Shown piece after piece: positions 24,940 through 33,169 of a DNA stretch of 64,000 nt; position 1 is the first letter of the stretch; the number at the start of each line of letters is the position of its first letter. The notes under the pieces were generated by a model. It was not told the DNA's origin and did no database searches. It saw only the letters and a program-made list of their open reading frames with translations. A program made the position numbers and the translations under genes. Origin of the DNA: AP-15 sp963732095 (lineage in GTDB: Bacteria > Pseudomonadota > Alphaproteobacteria > ATCC43930 > CGMCC-115725); NCBI GenBank assembly GCA_963732095.1, contig CAVSZA010000014.1:124001-188000 (forward strand), read 5' to 3'.

Positions 24940-25734
24940 ATGGATCGCGACTACCAGACGGTGCGGGTCGACGACCGCGGCGAGGGGTTGCTGCTGCTGA
25001 CCCTCAATCGCCCCGAGGTGGCCAATGCGTTGAACACGCAAATGGGGCGCGACCTTCTCGCGTTTTTCGACGCGATCAATGCGGCGCCCGGAAATCAACG
25101 CTGCATCGTCGTGACCGGCGCGGGGGAGCGGGCGTTTTGCGCCGGCGGCGACCTCAAGGAGCGTAACGGCATGACCGACGAGGCCTGGCAGGACCAGCAT
25201 TTGTTGTTCGAGCGGATGATCCGGGCGTTTATCGGTTGCCCGGTCCCGGTCATCGGTGCGGTCAACGGCGCCGCCTATGCCGGCGGCTGCGAATTGGCGC
25301 TGTGCTGCGATTTCATTTATGCCGCCGAGACCGCCCGCTTCGCACTGACCGAGGTGACGCTCGGCATCATGCCCGGCGCCGGCGGGACGCAAAACCTGCC
25401 GCGTGCCGTCGGTGAGCGTCGAGCCAAGGAGATCATCCTGACTGGACGCCCGTTCACCGCCGCCGAGGCTCACGAATGGGGCATGGTCAACCGCCTCTGC
25501 GCGCCGGGCCGGGTGGTCGAGGAGGCGATCGAGACCGGGCGCCGCATCGCCGACAACGCGCCGATTTCGGTGCGGCAGGCTAAGCACGCGATCCATTTCG
25601 GCATGCAGATGGATCTCGCGAGCGGCATGACGCTGGAGATCGAAGCCTACAACCGGATGGTCCCGACCGACGACCGGCGAGAGGGCGTGCTGGCCTTCAA
25701 CGAGAAACGCAAGCCGCGCTTCAAGGGCCGGTGA
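24940..25734 (+). CDS. Enoyl-CoA hydratase/isomerase family protein
   Basis: A 264-residue crotonase-fold enzyme acting on acyl-CoA thioesters. The oxyanion-hole motifs are RAFCAGGDLKERNG and NGAAYAGGCELALCCDFIYA; the catalytic glutamate position is in TLGIMPGAGGTQNLPRAVG, where the first Glu of typical hydratases and the second-Glu region both look plausible. AGGCGGAGG precedes ATG 24940; the open frame runs upstream to 24391 but that part is the shadow of hemD. It heads a plus-strand run of MmgE/PrpD and thioesterase genes. Confidence 0.88.
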   Translation: MDRDYQTVRVDDRGEGLLLLTLNRPEVANALNTQMGRDLLAFFDAINAAPGNQRCIVVTGAGERAFCAGGDLKERNGMTDEAWQDQHLLFERMIRAFIGCPVPVIGAVNGAAYAGGCELALCCDFIYAAETARFALTEVTLGIMPGAGGTQNLPRAVGERRAKEIILTGRPFTAAEAHEWGMVNRLCAPGRVVEEAIETGRRIADNAPISVRQAKHAIHFGMQMDLASGMTLEIEAYNRMVPTDDRREGVLAFNEKRKPRFKGR

Positions 25735-25762
25735 GGCGCAGCGAGGGTATCGGAGGAGAAAA

Positions 25763-27109
25763 ATGGACGTAACAAACCTCACCCAAGTTCTGGCGCGTAA
25801 ATCCGCGAGCCTCGAATACGAGGATTTGCCTCCGCGGGCAAATGAGCTCGCCCGGCAATGCATTCTCGACTATTTCGGTGTGGCGGTCGCCGGGGCCGGC
25901 GACGAACTGGTGCGGCTCCTGCTCGACGAGCTGATGGAGGCCGGCGGCGCGCCACAGGCCAGCGTCATCGGCCATCAGACCCGTTTGCCGGCGCTGTCGG
26001 CGGCGCTCGTCAATGGCGCCGCGGGACACGCGCTCGATTACGACGACGTCAATATGGCGATGCCCGGCCATCCTTCGGTGGCGATCCTGCCCGGCCTGCT
26101 CGCCTTGGCCGAATTGAAGCGCAGCTCAGGGCGCGAGGTGATCACCGCCTTCGTCGCGGGGTATGAGACCGCCTGCCGGATCGGCGCGGCGCTGCAGCCG
26201 GGACATTACAATCTCGGTTTTCACTCGACCGGCACGGTCGGCGCCTTTGGCGCCGCGGCGGCATGCGCCCAACTCCTCGGCCTCGAAGCCGAAGCAACCG
26301 CCATGGCGCTCGGAATCGCCGGGACGCAGGCGGCCGGGCTCAAATCGCAGTTCGGGACAATGTGCAAGCCGTTCCACGCGGGCAAGGCGGCGCAGAACGG
26401 ACTCCTTGCGGCGCGCCTTGCGGCCCGCGGATTTTCTAGCCGCGCCGACATTGTCGAATGCGTCCAGGGCTTCGCACTAACCCACGGCCCGAACTTCGCA
26501 CCCGAAGCCGCTTTAGCCACGCCCGAAGCCGGGTTGCACCTCTTCGCCAACCTCTTCAAATATCATGCCGCGTGCTATCTGACGCATGCGCCGATCGAAT
26601 GCGCCCGCCGGTTGCGCGACGAGCACCGGCTGAACCCCGAGGCAGTCGCCGGCCTCACTTTGCGGCTCGACGCGAGCTGCGAGCGGGTCTGCAACATCGC
26701 CGCTCCGGTCGATGGGCTGCAGAGCAAATTCAGCCTGCGCCAGACCGTGGCGATGGCATTGGCCGGGGTCGATACGGCGAGCCTCGGCGCCTACAGCGCC
26801 GAAAATGCATGCGATCCGGCCCTTGTAGGCTTGCGCGAGCGGATCGAGATTGACTGGCAGGACAGTTGGTCACAGACCCTGAGCGAGCTCGATATCAAGC
26901 TCGCCGACGGAAAGCGCCTCACGGCGCGTCATGATGCCGGTATTCCCGCCGCCGACATTTTCGATCAAGGCCGGCGACTGGCCGCAAAGTTCGATGCGTT
27001 CGTCGAGCCGCTGCTCGGCGCCCCCCGCACCCGCGAATTGCGCGAAACGATCGCCGGCCTCGACCGGCTCCCCGATGTCGCCGAGCTAGCCAAACTCGCC
27101 GCGGGGTGA
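25763..27109 (+). CDS. MmgE/PrpD family protein (first of two)
   Basis: A 448-residue member of the family that includes 2-methylcitrate dehydratase PrpD and cis-aconitate decarboxylase. Motifs are CILDYFGVAVAGAGDE near residue 33, ALVNGAAGHALDYDDVNMAM near 90, AGYETACRIGAAL, GFHSTGTVGAFGAAAACAQL and FGTMCKPFHAGKAAQNGLLA. The histidines and Asp around HALDYDD and KPFHAGKA are the usual active-site region. GGAGG precedes ATG 25763. It is 28 bases after the hydratase, likely the same operon. The substrate is unknown; no prpB or prpC is nearby, so a methylcitrate cycle role is not supported. Confidence 0.87.
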   Translation: MDVTNLTQVLARKSASLEYEDLPPRANELARQCILDYFGVAVAGAGDELVRLLLDELMEAGGAPQASVIGHQTRLPALSAALVNGAAGHALDYDDVNMAMPGHPSVAILPGLLALAELKRSSGREVITAFVAGYETACRIGAALQPGHYNLGFHSTGTVGAFGAAAACAQLLGLEAEATAMALGIAGTQAAGLKSQFGTMCKPFHAGKAAQNGLLAARLAARGFSSRADIVECVQGFALTHGPNFAPEAALATPEAGLHLFANLFKYHAACYLTHAPIECARRLRDEHRLNPEAVAGLTLRLDASCERVCNIAAPVDGLQSKFSLRQTVAMALAGVDTASLGAYSAENACDPALVGLRERIEIDWQDSWSQTLSELDIKLADGKRLTARHDAGIPAADIFDQGRRLAAKFDAFVEPLLGAPRTRELRETIAGLDRLPDVAELAKLAAG

Positions 27110-27112
27110 AAT

Positions 27113-27210
27113 TGCCCCTCACCCTGACCCTCTCCCCGCAGGCGGGGCGAGGGAATTTAATGCCACGCTCCCTCGCCCCGCTTGCGGGGAGAGGGCTGGG
27201 GTGAGGGGCA
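27113..27210. repeat. Palindromic repeat of the CTCTCCCC-GGGGAGAG family between two prpD-like genes
   Basis: The unit reads CCCCTCACCCTGACCCTC then TCCCCGCAGGCGGGGCGAGGG, a short AT-rich centre, and the inverted arm CTCGCCCCGCTTGCGGGGAG followed by AGGGCTGGGGTGAGGGG. The two arms form a long hairpin. The right edge, GAGGGGCAG, serves as the only ribosome-binding-like sequence before the following ATG. Confidence 0.85.
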
Positions 27211-27215
27211 GTACC

Positions 27216-28586
27216 ATGCAGGACCCGGTCGTCGACAAGATTGTCGCGCATGTAGAAAGGGTGGCCGAGCATGGTGTGCCGGAGGCTGCCCGTGCGGCGG
27301 CCAAGACCTTCATCGCAGACACATTGGCCGTTGCGATAGCCGGCTGCTTGACGGCGTGGCGCGGCGAGATCCTCGACATGCTCGCCGGCATCGGTGGTAC
27401 GGAGGAAGCAACGGTGTTGGGCGGCGGCGAAAAGCTGCCGCTCGCCCACGCGGCGATGCTCAACGCCTATCAGGTCCATGGCCAGGAGTTCGACTGCGTG
27501 CACGAGGCGGCGGTCGTCCATCCGATGGCGCCGGTATTGCCCGCGCTCCTCGGATGGGCGGAGCGCGAAGACGGCGTCTCCGGCGCCCGCCTGATCCGCG
27601 CCGTAGTCGTCGCCGTAGATGTCGCGGCGACATTGGGCTTGTGCTCGCGCGCGCCGATGCGGTTCTTTCGGCCGGCCAATACCGGCGGATTGGGCACCGC
27701 TGTGGGTCTCGCAATGCTGGTGGCTCTCGACAGCGAACACCTGCGCGACGCGATCGGGATCTATTACGGGCAGTGCGCCGGCACGATGCAGGCGCACAGC
27801 GAAGGAACGCCGCAACTGGCGATGCAGATGGGTTTTGCCGCACGCAGCGCCGTGACCGCGGTCGAGCTGGCCCGCCGCGGCATGCCGGGGCCGCATGCGC
27901 CGATTTCCGGCGAGTTCGGCTATTTTGTTTTGTTCGACGGCAAGGCCGATCCCGAGCCGTTCGACCAGCTCGGCGAGCGCTGGCGCATTACCGAGCTCAG
28001 CCACAAACCGTTTCCCAGCGGGCGGGCGACGCATGGCGGCATCGACGGGCTGCAGCGCCTGACGAAAGAAGACGGGGTGACCGCCGATCGCGTCGTCGCC
28101 TGCCGTTTTCGCGTGCCGCCTTTGACGGCGCGGCTGGTCGGCCGCCCGGCGGTCGAGGGGATGAGCGCCGGCTACGCCCGGCTGTGCCTCCAATATGTCG
28201 GCGCCGTCTGCCTGCGCCGCGGCGATGTCGGGCTCGGCGATTTCACCGCGGCAGCGCTCGCCGATCCGGACACGTTGAGGTTGGCCCACCGGCTGACCGT
28301 CATCGAGGACGGCAACCCGGACCCCAACGCGCTTCTGCCACGGCGTGTCGAAATCGATCTCGCCGAAGGCCGCACCGTCGCCGCCGCGGTAACATCGGTG
28401 CTCGGCAGCCCCGAGCGGCCATTGTCGCCCGAAGCCGCCCGCGCCAAGTTCAGGAATTGCTGGCAATCTGTGCACAATCTTCCGCCGGAGCAGGGTACCG
28501 CGCTGTGGGATGCGGTGTTCGCGCTCGAAACTCTCGACGATGTTCGTCCTCTTGCCGGGCTCAGCGCCCCACGACGAGCGTCATGA
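27216..28586 (+). CDS. MmgE/PrpD family protein (second of two)
   Basis: A 456-residue relative of the preceding gene but only distantly similar: FIADTLAVAIAGCLTAWRGE, MLNAYQVHGQEFDCVHEAAV, RFFRPANTGGLGTAVGLAML and SGRATHGGIDGLQRL fill the positions of the family motifs, with HGQEFDCVH in place of HALDYDD. Presumably a dehydratase or decarboxylase of another substrate. ATG 27216 lies 8 bases after GAGGGG, which belongs to the palindromic repeat. Its stop overlaps the thioesterase start (ATGA). Confidence 0.85.
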   Translation: MQDPVVDKIVAHVERVAEHGVPEAARAAAKTFIADTLAVAIAGCLTAWRGEILDMLAGIGGTEEATVLGGGEKLPLAHAAMLNAYQVHGQEFDCVHEAAVVHPMAPVLPALLGWAEREDGVSGARLIRAVVVAVDVAATLGLCSRAPMRFFRPANTGGLGTAVGLAMLVALDSEHLRDAIGIYYGQCAGTMQAHSEGTPQLAMQMGFAARSAVTAVELARRGMPGPHAPISGEFGYFVLFDGKADPEPFDQLGERWRITELSHKPFPSGRATHGGIDGLQRLTKEDGVTADRVVACRFRVPPLTARLVGRPAVEGMSAGYARLCLQYVGAVCLRRGDVGLGDFTAAALADPDTLRLAHRLTVIEDGNPDPNALLPRRVEIDLAEGRTVAAAVTSVLGSPERPLSPEAARAKFRNCWQSVHNLPPEQGTALWDAVFALETLDDVRPLAGLSAPRRAS

Positions 28587-29071
28587 CATCGGACTGGGCA
28601 GGGTTCGGGGTCGAGCCGGGATGGTCGTTTGCGATCCGGCACCGGGTGAGGTGGAGCGAGTGCGACCCGTTCGGACACGCCAATCACCGCACCTATTTCG
28701 AGTGGTTCGAGGAGGCGCGCAACCGCTACCTCGAAACCGTCGGCCTCGCGCCGCTGTCGCTCGATACGCCGGGCCCGGTCATCGCCGAGACCGGCATCCG
28801 CTACCATCGCCCGCTGGTTTACGCCGACGAGATACTGGTCACCGCGCGCACGGTTCGCCTCGGGCATACCAGCTTCGATATGGAATACGCGGTGTGGCGC
28901 GACGGGCTTTGCGCGCTCGGGCGCGCGGTGCTGATCCTGGTCATTAACGCCACCGGCGAAAAGACGCCATTGCCGCCCGACCTGCGCGAACGCATTCTCG
29001 CCCGCGACCCGGACGCTGGCGAGGCTGTCATTCCGGGGCGTGGGCGCAGCCCACGAGCCCGGAACCTATGA
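28583..29071 (+). CDS. 4-hydroxybenzoyl-CoA thioesterase-type hotdog protein
   Basis: A 162-residue hotdog-fold acyl-CoA thioesterase of the YbgC/4HBT group. The signature HRVRWSECDPFGHANHRTYF (catalytic Asp in the D-P-x-G-H motif) and the helix EWFEEARNRYLETVGL are clear, with ISYRxP-type strand IRYHRPLVYADEILV. The start ATG 28583 overlaps the stop of the second PrpD. The last residues, VIPGRGRSPRARNL, are encoded by the GTCATTCCGGGG palindromic repeat that begins near 29030, which also gives the stop codon. Confidence 0.85.
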   Translation: MTSDWAGFGVEPGWSFAIRHRVRWSECDPFGHANHRTYFEWFEEARNRYLETVGLAPLSLDTPGPVIAETGIRYHRPLVYADEILVTARTVRLGHTSFDMEYAVWRDGLCALGRAVLILVINATGEKTPLPPDLRERILARDPDAGEAVIPGRGRSPRARNL

Positions 29072-29153
29072 ACACGGACCGAGAACGGATGCGCGCGGAC
29101 GGTGTTCCTGGTTTCCGGGCCTGCCCCTTCGGGCCTCCCGGAACGACGATTAC
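29030..29153. repeat. Palindromic repeat of the GTCATTCCGGGG type
   Basis: Left arm GTCATTCCGGGGCG ... GAGCCCGGAACCTATGAACA and right arm TGTTCCTGGTTTCCGGGCC ... CCCGGAACGACGA form an imperfect inverted repeat about 120 bases long. This outer word pair is widespread between genes in Bradyrhizobium-like genomes (family knowledge). The left arm overlaps the 3' end of the thioesterase gene. A short related word, GTCATTCCGG, also lies at 6242 within the decayed dpp operon. Confidence 0.75.
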
Positions 29154-29173
29154 CGCCTGATCGGGAGATCGAA

Positions 29174-30439
29174 ATGAAACGCGCCGTCATCGTCATCTGC
29201 GACAGCCTCAGGGCGGACCTTATCTCGCCCCGCGATGCGCCGTTCCTGAGCGAATTCGGGCAGCGCTCGGCGCGGTTTGCCGACCACAGGAGCGTCTTCC
29301 CGTCGACGACGCGAACGAGCGCCGCGTCGATCGCCACCGGGTGTCTCCCGGCGCGCCACGGCCTGCTCGGCAACACGATGGCGATCGATGAGGGCGAGGG
29401 GCTCGTCTGCCTGTCGGTCGGAAAGCCGGATTTTCGCGACCGGCTGCATCGGGCGACCGGCCACACCCTGCACCGGCCGACCCTCGCCGAGCGGGTCAGC
29501 CGCGCCGGCGGTAATGCGATCGCGATCTCGAACGTCTCGCCCGGCGCGGCCTATTTCCTCGACCCCGACGGCTTTGGCTGGGTCTACAACCCGGCCGGCA
29601 GCTTCGGCCCGAGCCGCCGCCCGCTGCCAGCGGCGGAGGGTCTCGCCATCTCGAAGGGCGCCGAAGGCGACGGCACCGCGACCGAGCGCTTCTGCGAGGA
29701 AGTGCTCCGCGGGCGCGCCCCTGCAATCGCGCTCTTATGGCTCTCGGAGCCGGACTATACGGGCCACCACACCCCGCTCGGCTCGCCGGCGCATCGCCGC
29801 GCAATCACGAGCGCCGACGAGAATGTCCACCGCGTTGCCGAGACCGTGGCATCGCTCGATCCGACAGGCGAGGACATTCTCTTCGTGGTCGGCTCGGATC
29901 ACGGAATGGAAACGGTCTCGGAGACCATCGATCTCGATGGACTATTGATCGAGGCCGGGCTGAAGGGTGCCGCGACATCTTCGGAGGTCGTCGTCGCACC
30001 TAACGGCACATCGGCCTTGCTCTATTTTGCCGATCCTGCCGGGGCTCTCGTCGGCGAAGTGGCCCGCTTTCTCGAAACAAAGGACTGGGTCGGCCGCATC
30101 TTTGTCGGCCCGGACCTGGCCGCGGCCGGTCTACCGACGGCTTCCCCGATGCAGATTGCGGTGACACTCAAGCCAGACGACCGCACCAATCCGCACGGTG
30201 TGCCGGGCTACAGCCACGCCGTGCGCGACGCGCTCGAGCCCAAGGACGCCACCGGCTTCGGCCAGCATGGCGGCCTCGGCAGAAACGAGCAGAGCCCGTT
30301 CCTTTTCGTCGCCGGCGGCAGCTTCGCCCCCGGCACTCGCCGCGGCCGCTCCTCGCTGATCGACATCGCACCAACGGTCCTGCAGCATCTTGGGGTGTCC
30401 AAGTCGGGGATGGACGGACAAGCATTGCCGGCAACCTGA
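29174..30439 (+). CDS. Alkaline phosphatase superfamily phosphodiesterase/nucleotide pyrophosphatase
   Basis: A 421-residue metal-dependent enzyme. Metal ligands and nucleophile follow the NPP family: VIVICDSLRADL (Asp10), FPSTTRTSAASIATG with Thr46 the likely nucleophile, LPARHGLLGN, LWLSEPDYTGHHTP (Asp and His), VVGSDHGME and the final GFGQHGGL. No signal peptide is visible, so it is probably cytoplasmic. GGGAG precedes ATG 29174. It follows the thioesterase after the repeat and may be co-transcribed. The substrate is unknown. Confidence 0.85.
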   Translation: MKRAVIVICDSLRADLISPRDAPFLSEFGQRSARFADHRSVFPSTTRTSAASIATGCLPARHGLLGNTMAIDEGEGLVCLSVGKPDFRDRLHRATGHTLHRPTLAERVSRAGGNAIAISNVSPGAAYFLDPDGFGWVYNPAGSFGPSRRPLPAAEGLAISKGAEGDGTATERFCEEVLRGRAPAIALLWLSEPDYTGHHTPLGSPAHRRAITSADENVHRVAETVASLDPTGEDILFVVGSDHGMETVSETIDLDGLLIEAGLKGAATSSEVVVAPNGTSALLYFADPAGALVGEVARFLETKDWVGRIFVGPDLAAAGLPTASPMQIAVTLKPDDRTNPHGVPGYSHAVRDALEPKDATGFGQHGGLGRNEQSPFLFVAGGSFAPGTRRGRSSLIDIAPTVLQHLGVSKSGMDGQALPAT

Positions 30440-30734
30440 ACCCGATCTCATTCCCTGCCCCGCAAGCCGACACGAGTATTGAGCGACAAGACGAGCGCCG
30501 CGCGAGCCGCCGCCCATGTCACCCCTTGCTCCCCTGCAATGCTCGCTTCGGGATTGTAAAGTCTTTCGACGAACCGCAAGGCTGACCTAGCTAGCACTGA
30601 ACCAGACCAGTCCGCTCGGCCGGTTCTCTCGCAATATGAGAGATATAAATGATGGCGCCGATGACGATGGTTATCAGTTCGACACGGCCCGAACTGACCA
30701 TCTATCAGAAAATTTTACACTCGGCCGACAATAT
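30440..30734. other. Intergenic stretch with AT-rich upstream region
   Basis: No gene seen. GC content falls from about 30540 on. A small inverted repeat CTCTCGCAATATGAGAG lies near 30636-30652. The stretch leads into the palindrome and sigma-54 promoter of the PEP-CTERM gene and may hold activator binding sites. Confidence 0.5.
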
Positions 30735-30748
30735 AAATCGATCGATTT
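30735..30748. promoter_or_regulatory. 14-base palindrome upstream of sigma-54 promoter
   Basis: AAATCGATCGATTT is a perfect palindrome whose centre lies about 30 bases before the -24 element. It is a candidate operator. Sigma-54 activators usually bind further upstream (80-150 bases), so a repressor or an accessory protein is equally possible. Confidence 0.45.
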
Positions 30749-30770
30749 GATTTAGTGCAGCTTTTTGGGA

Positions 30771-30786
30771 TGGTACGGGATTTGCT
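30771..30786 (+). promoter_or_regulatory. Sigma-54 (RpoN) -24/-12 promoter
   Basis: TGGTACGGGATTTGCT matches the RpoN consensus TGGCACG-N4-TTGC(A/T) at every fixed position but one (T for C), with the GG and GC elements at the exact spacing. Transcription would start near 30797, giving a leader of about 48 bases before ATG 30845, which has an AGAAGGA-type ribosome site. rpoN is in this window at 54728. Confidence 0.75.
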
Positions 30787-30844
30787 CGATGTCCTTCATT
30801 GGCGTGAGCGACTCCACAAACGTCAGACAGAAGGATCAAGACAC

Positions 30845-31564
30845 ATGGTAAATAGATTGGGAATTGGCCTACTGGCTGGTCTGGCATTGCTGCTTGGTCA
30901 TCAAGCTAATGCCAACCCCTGCCCGCCGGGGAACCCCCCGACTAATTGCGGGCCGCCCATCGGGGCAATCTTGGACCTCAACGGTACCCCGGTCCCGCAC
31001 ACCTATCAGCTGTACACGACCAGCTTCACGGCGACAGACGCGTCTACCAACATCAGCTTCGCGTTCCGTGAAGACCCCGCCTTTCTTGGCCTCGACGACG
31101 TGTCCGTTACGACCGGTGGCGGGCCGAACCTGATCACGAACGGAGGCTTTGAGGCCGGTCCATTGGGCGCAAGCGCGCCAACTGGTTGGACCTACCTCAA
31201 CTCATTCGGCGCCACCTTCGGCGGCGTAGTGTCGAACACCGCTTCTCCGGGGCCACATAGCGGCAGTTTGTTCTATGACGACGGCGCGGTTCAGGCTTAC
31301 GATGGGATCACCCAGGCTATCGCAACCACTCCCGGTAGCTTGTACACGATCAGTTTCTGGCTCGACGATAACAGCGGCCTCACCACTTTTTCCGATCTCA
31401 GCACGAATGGCGACGTCACGAACACGGGCGGTAACGGAATAGATGTGCTCGTTTATGCGGGTGCGGTTCCGACGATAACCCCCACCCCCGAGCCCGCCTC
31501 GCTTGCGATGTTGGGCGTCGGTCTTGCCGGATTTGGCGTCCTTCGCCGGCGCAAAGCCAAGTGA
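30845..31564 (+). CDS. PEP-CTERM sorting domain protein, exported
   Basis: A 239-residue exported protein. The signal peptide is MVNRLGIGLLAGLALLLGHQ followed by ANA. The body carries a THAP/DUF642-like jelly-roll pattern, NLITNGGFEAGPLGASAPTG and QAIATTPGSLYTISFWLDDN, resembling carbohydrate-binding modules of plant and bacterial surface proteins. The C-terminus is a textbook PEP-CTERM signal: TPTPEPASLAMLGVGLAGFG, a hydrophobic helix, then RRRKAK. Such proteins are cut and anchored or released by an exosortase, usually with exopolysaccharide production. No exosortase gene is in the window. A sigma-54 promoter lies upstream and a strong terminator downstream, so it is a single-gene unit. Confidence 0.9.
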   Translation: MVNRLGIGLLAGLALLLGHQANANPCPPGNPPTNCGPPIGAILDLNGTPVPHTYQLYTTSFTATDASTNISFAFREDPAFLGLDDVSVTTGGGPNLITNGGFEAGPLGASAPTGWTYLNSFGATFGGVVSNTASPGPHSGSLFYDDGAVQAYDGITQAIATTPGSLYTISFWLDDNSGLTTFSDLSTNGDVTNTGGNGIDVLVYAGAVPTITPTPEPASLAMLGVGLAGFGVLRRRKAK

Positions 31565-31576
31565 TACGACCAACCT

Positions 31577-31611
31577 GATGAAACGGCGCCTTCGGGCGCC
31601 GTTTTCATTTG
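31577..31611 (+). terminator. Intrinsic terminator after the PEP-CTERM gene
   Basis: AACGGCGCC-TTCG-GGCGCCGTT forms a 9-pair GC-rich stem closed by a TTCG tetraloop, flanked by A-rich and followed by TTTCATTT. It lies 20 bases after the stop codon. Confidence 0.9.
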
Positions 31612-31775
31612 TGCGTCAAGAGGCGAGTAGCAGCGGAGGTCTCGGGCGGGTCATGCAGATGCAGCGGATCGTGATAATCTATGCAAGTTTTGATTGTGCA
31701 GGGTAAGTGGCTGGGCCGCGGCTCGGAACGTTCGATCGCGTGGACCGGCGGGGCACAATCTGCTACGCCCTAACC

Positions 31776-33167
31776 ATGCCGCTGACCCTTTACAATACCT
31801 TGACGCGCCGCAAGGAAACCTTCGAGCCGCTCGATCCCGAGCGGGTGCGCCTCTATGTCTGCGGTCCGACCGTTTACGACCGCGCCCATATCGGCAACGG
31901 CCGCGCAAACGTCGTGTTCGATGTGCTCTACCGGCTATTGCGCAATGTCTACGGGCACGAGCACGTGATCTATGTTCGCAACATCACGGATGTCGAAGAC
32001 AAGATCAACGCGGCCGCCCGCAAGAACAACGAGCCGATCGCGGCCCTGACCGCGCGGACGACGGCGGCTTTTCACGAGGACATGGCGGCGCTCGGCGCCC
32101 TGCCGCCCGATATCGAACCGCGGGCGACCGAGTATATTCCGCAAATGATCGCGATGATCGAACGGCTGATCGCTGGCGGCCACGGCTATCTGGCCGAAGG
32201 GCATGTCCTGTTCTCGGTCACCTCCGACCCGCATTACGGCCAGCTCTCGGGTCGCAGCCGCGACGAGATGATCGCCGGCGCCCGCGTAGAGGTTGCGCCC
32301 TACAAGCGCGACGCCGCCGATTTCGTGCTGTGGAAGCCATCCGACGCGGATCTGCCGGGATGGGACAGCCCCTGGGGACGCGGCCGGCCGGGATGGCACA
32401 TCGAGTGCTCGGCGATGAGCGAAACGCATTTGGGCGAAACCTTCGATATCCACGGCGGCGGTCTCGATCTCGTCTTCCCGCACCACGAGAACGAGATTGC
32501 GCAAAGCACCTGCGCGCATGGCGGCCGCCCGTTCGTGCGGTATTGGATGCATAATGGGATGCTCACCGACGCCGGCGCCAAGATGTCGAAATCGCTCGGC
32601 AACATCCGTACCGTCCGCGAATTACTCGACGAGGCGCCGGGCGAGGCGGTCCGCCTCGCACTGCTGACCGCGCATTATCGCGACCCGCTCGACTGGACGA
32701 GCGAGAGGTTGCGCCAGGCGCGGCAGACGCTAGATCGCTTCTACCGCGCGCTGACTTTGCCGCGCGACGCCGTCTTCGAGCGGTTTGGCGAAGCCGACGC
32801 GGCGCTTCGGCCGGTGCGCGACGCGCTCGAAGACGATCTCAATACGCCCCTTGCCCTGACGCACCTCCATGAGCTCGCCGGCGCGATCAACCGGACGAGC
32901 TCGGACGCCGAGCGCTCGGCATTGCAGCGGGCGCTCGAAGCCGGCGGCCAGTTGATGGGGCTGCTCGGCCAGCCGCCCCTCGATTGGCTGCAAGGCAGCG
33001 CGAAAGCCGATGCCGAGCGGATCGAGCAGAGGATCGCGACGCGGACGGCAGCGCGGCGCCAGCGCCGTTTCGGCGAGGCCGACCGTATCCGCACCGAACT
33101 CGCCGCCGAGGGCATCCTGCTCGAAGACCGGCCCGACGGCTCGACGACGTGGTGGCGGAAGAACTGA
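31776..33167 (+). CDS. cysS: Cysteinyl-tRNA synthetase
   Basis: Charges tRNA-Cys with cysteine. The class I signature is AHIGNGRANVVFDVLYR (HIGH variant), zinc ligands include C28 in YVCGPTVYD, C in HIECSAM and HHENEIAQS, and the second signature is AKMSKSLGN. The C-terminal DALR-like region and anticodon part follow to residue 463. ATG 31776 matches the family start MPLTLYNTLTRRKETFEP; upstream in-frame sequence is not conserved. It is followed after two bases by trmJ, so the two tRNA-related genes form an operon. Confidence 0.96.
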   Translation: MPLTLYNTLTRRKETFEPLDPERVRLYVCGPTVYDRAHIGNGRANVVFDVLYRLLRNVYGHEHVIYVRNITDVEDKINAAARKNNEPIAALTARTTAAFHEDMAALGALPPDIEPRATEYIPQMIAMIERLIAGGHGYLAEGHVLFSVTSDPHYGQLSGRSRDEMIAGARVEVAPYKRDAADFVLWKPSDADLPGWDSPWGRGRPGWHIECSAMSETHLGETFDIHGGGLDLVFPHHENEIAQSTCAHGGRPFVRYWMHNGMLTDAGAKMSKSLGNIRTVRELLDEAPGEAVRLALLTAHYRDPLDWTSERLRQARQTLDRFYRALTLPRDAVFERFGEADAALRPVRDALEDDLNTPLALTHLHELAGAINRTSSDAERSALQRALEAGGQLMGLLGQPPLDWLQGSAKADAERIEQRIATRTAARRQRRFGEADRIRTELAAEGILLEDRPDGSTTWWRKN

Positions 33168-33169
33168 GC

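Noticed and set aside
27113..27210. Repeat as an intrinsic terminator only
   Set aside because: The same unit recurs at other loci with both orientations and without T-runs, so it is a dispersed repeat; a role in termination is not excluded.
26919..28475. A 518-residue minus-strand open frame across the two prpD genes
   Set aside because: Spans a palindromic repeat and antisense parts of two clear genes; a shadow only.
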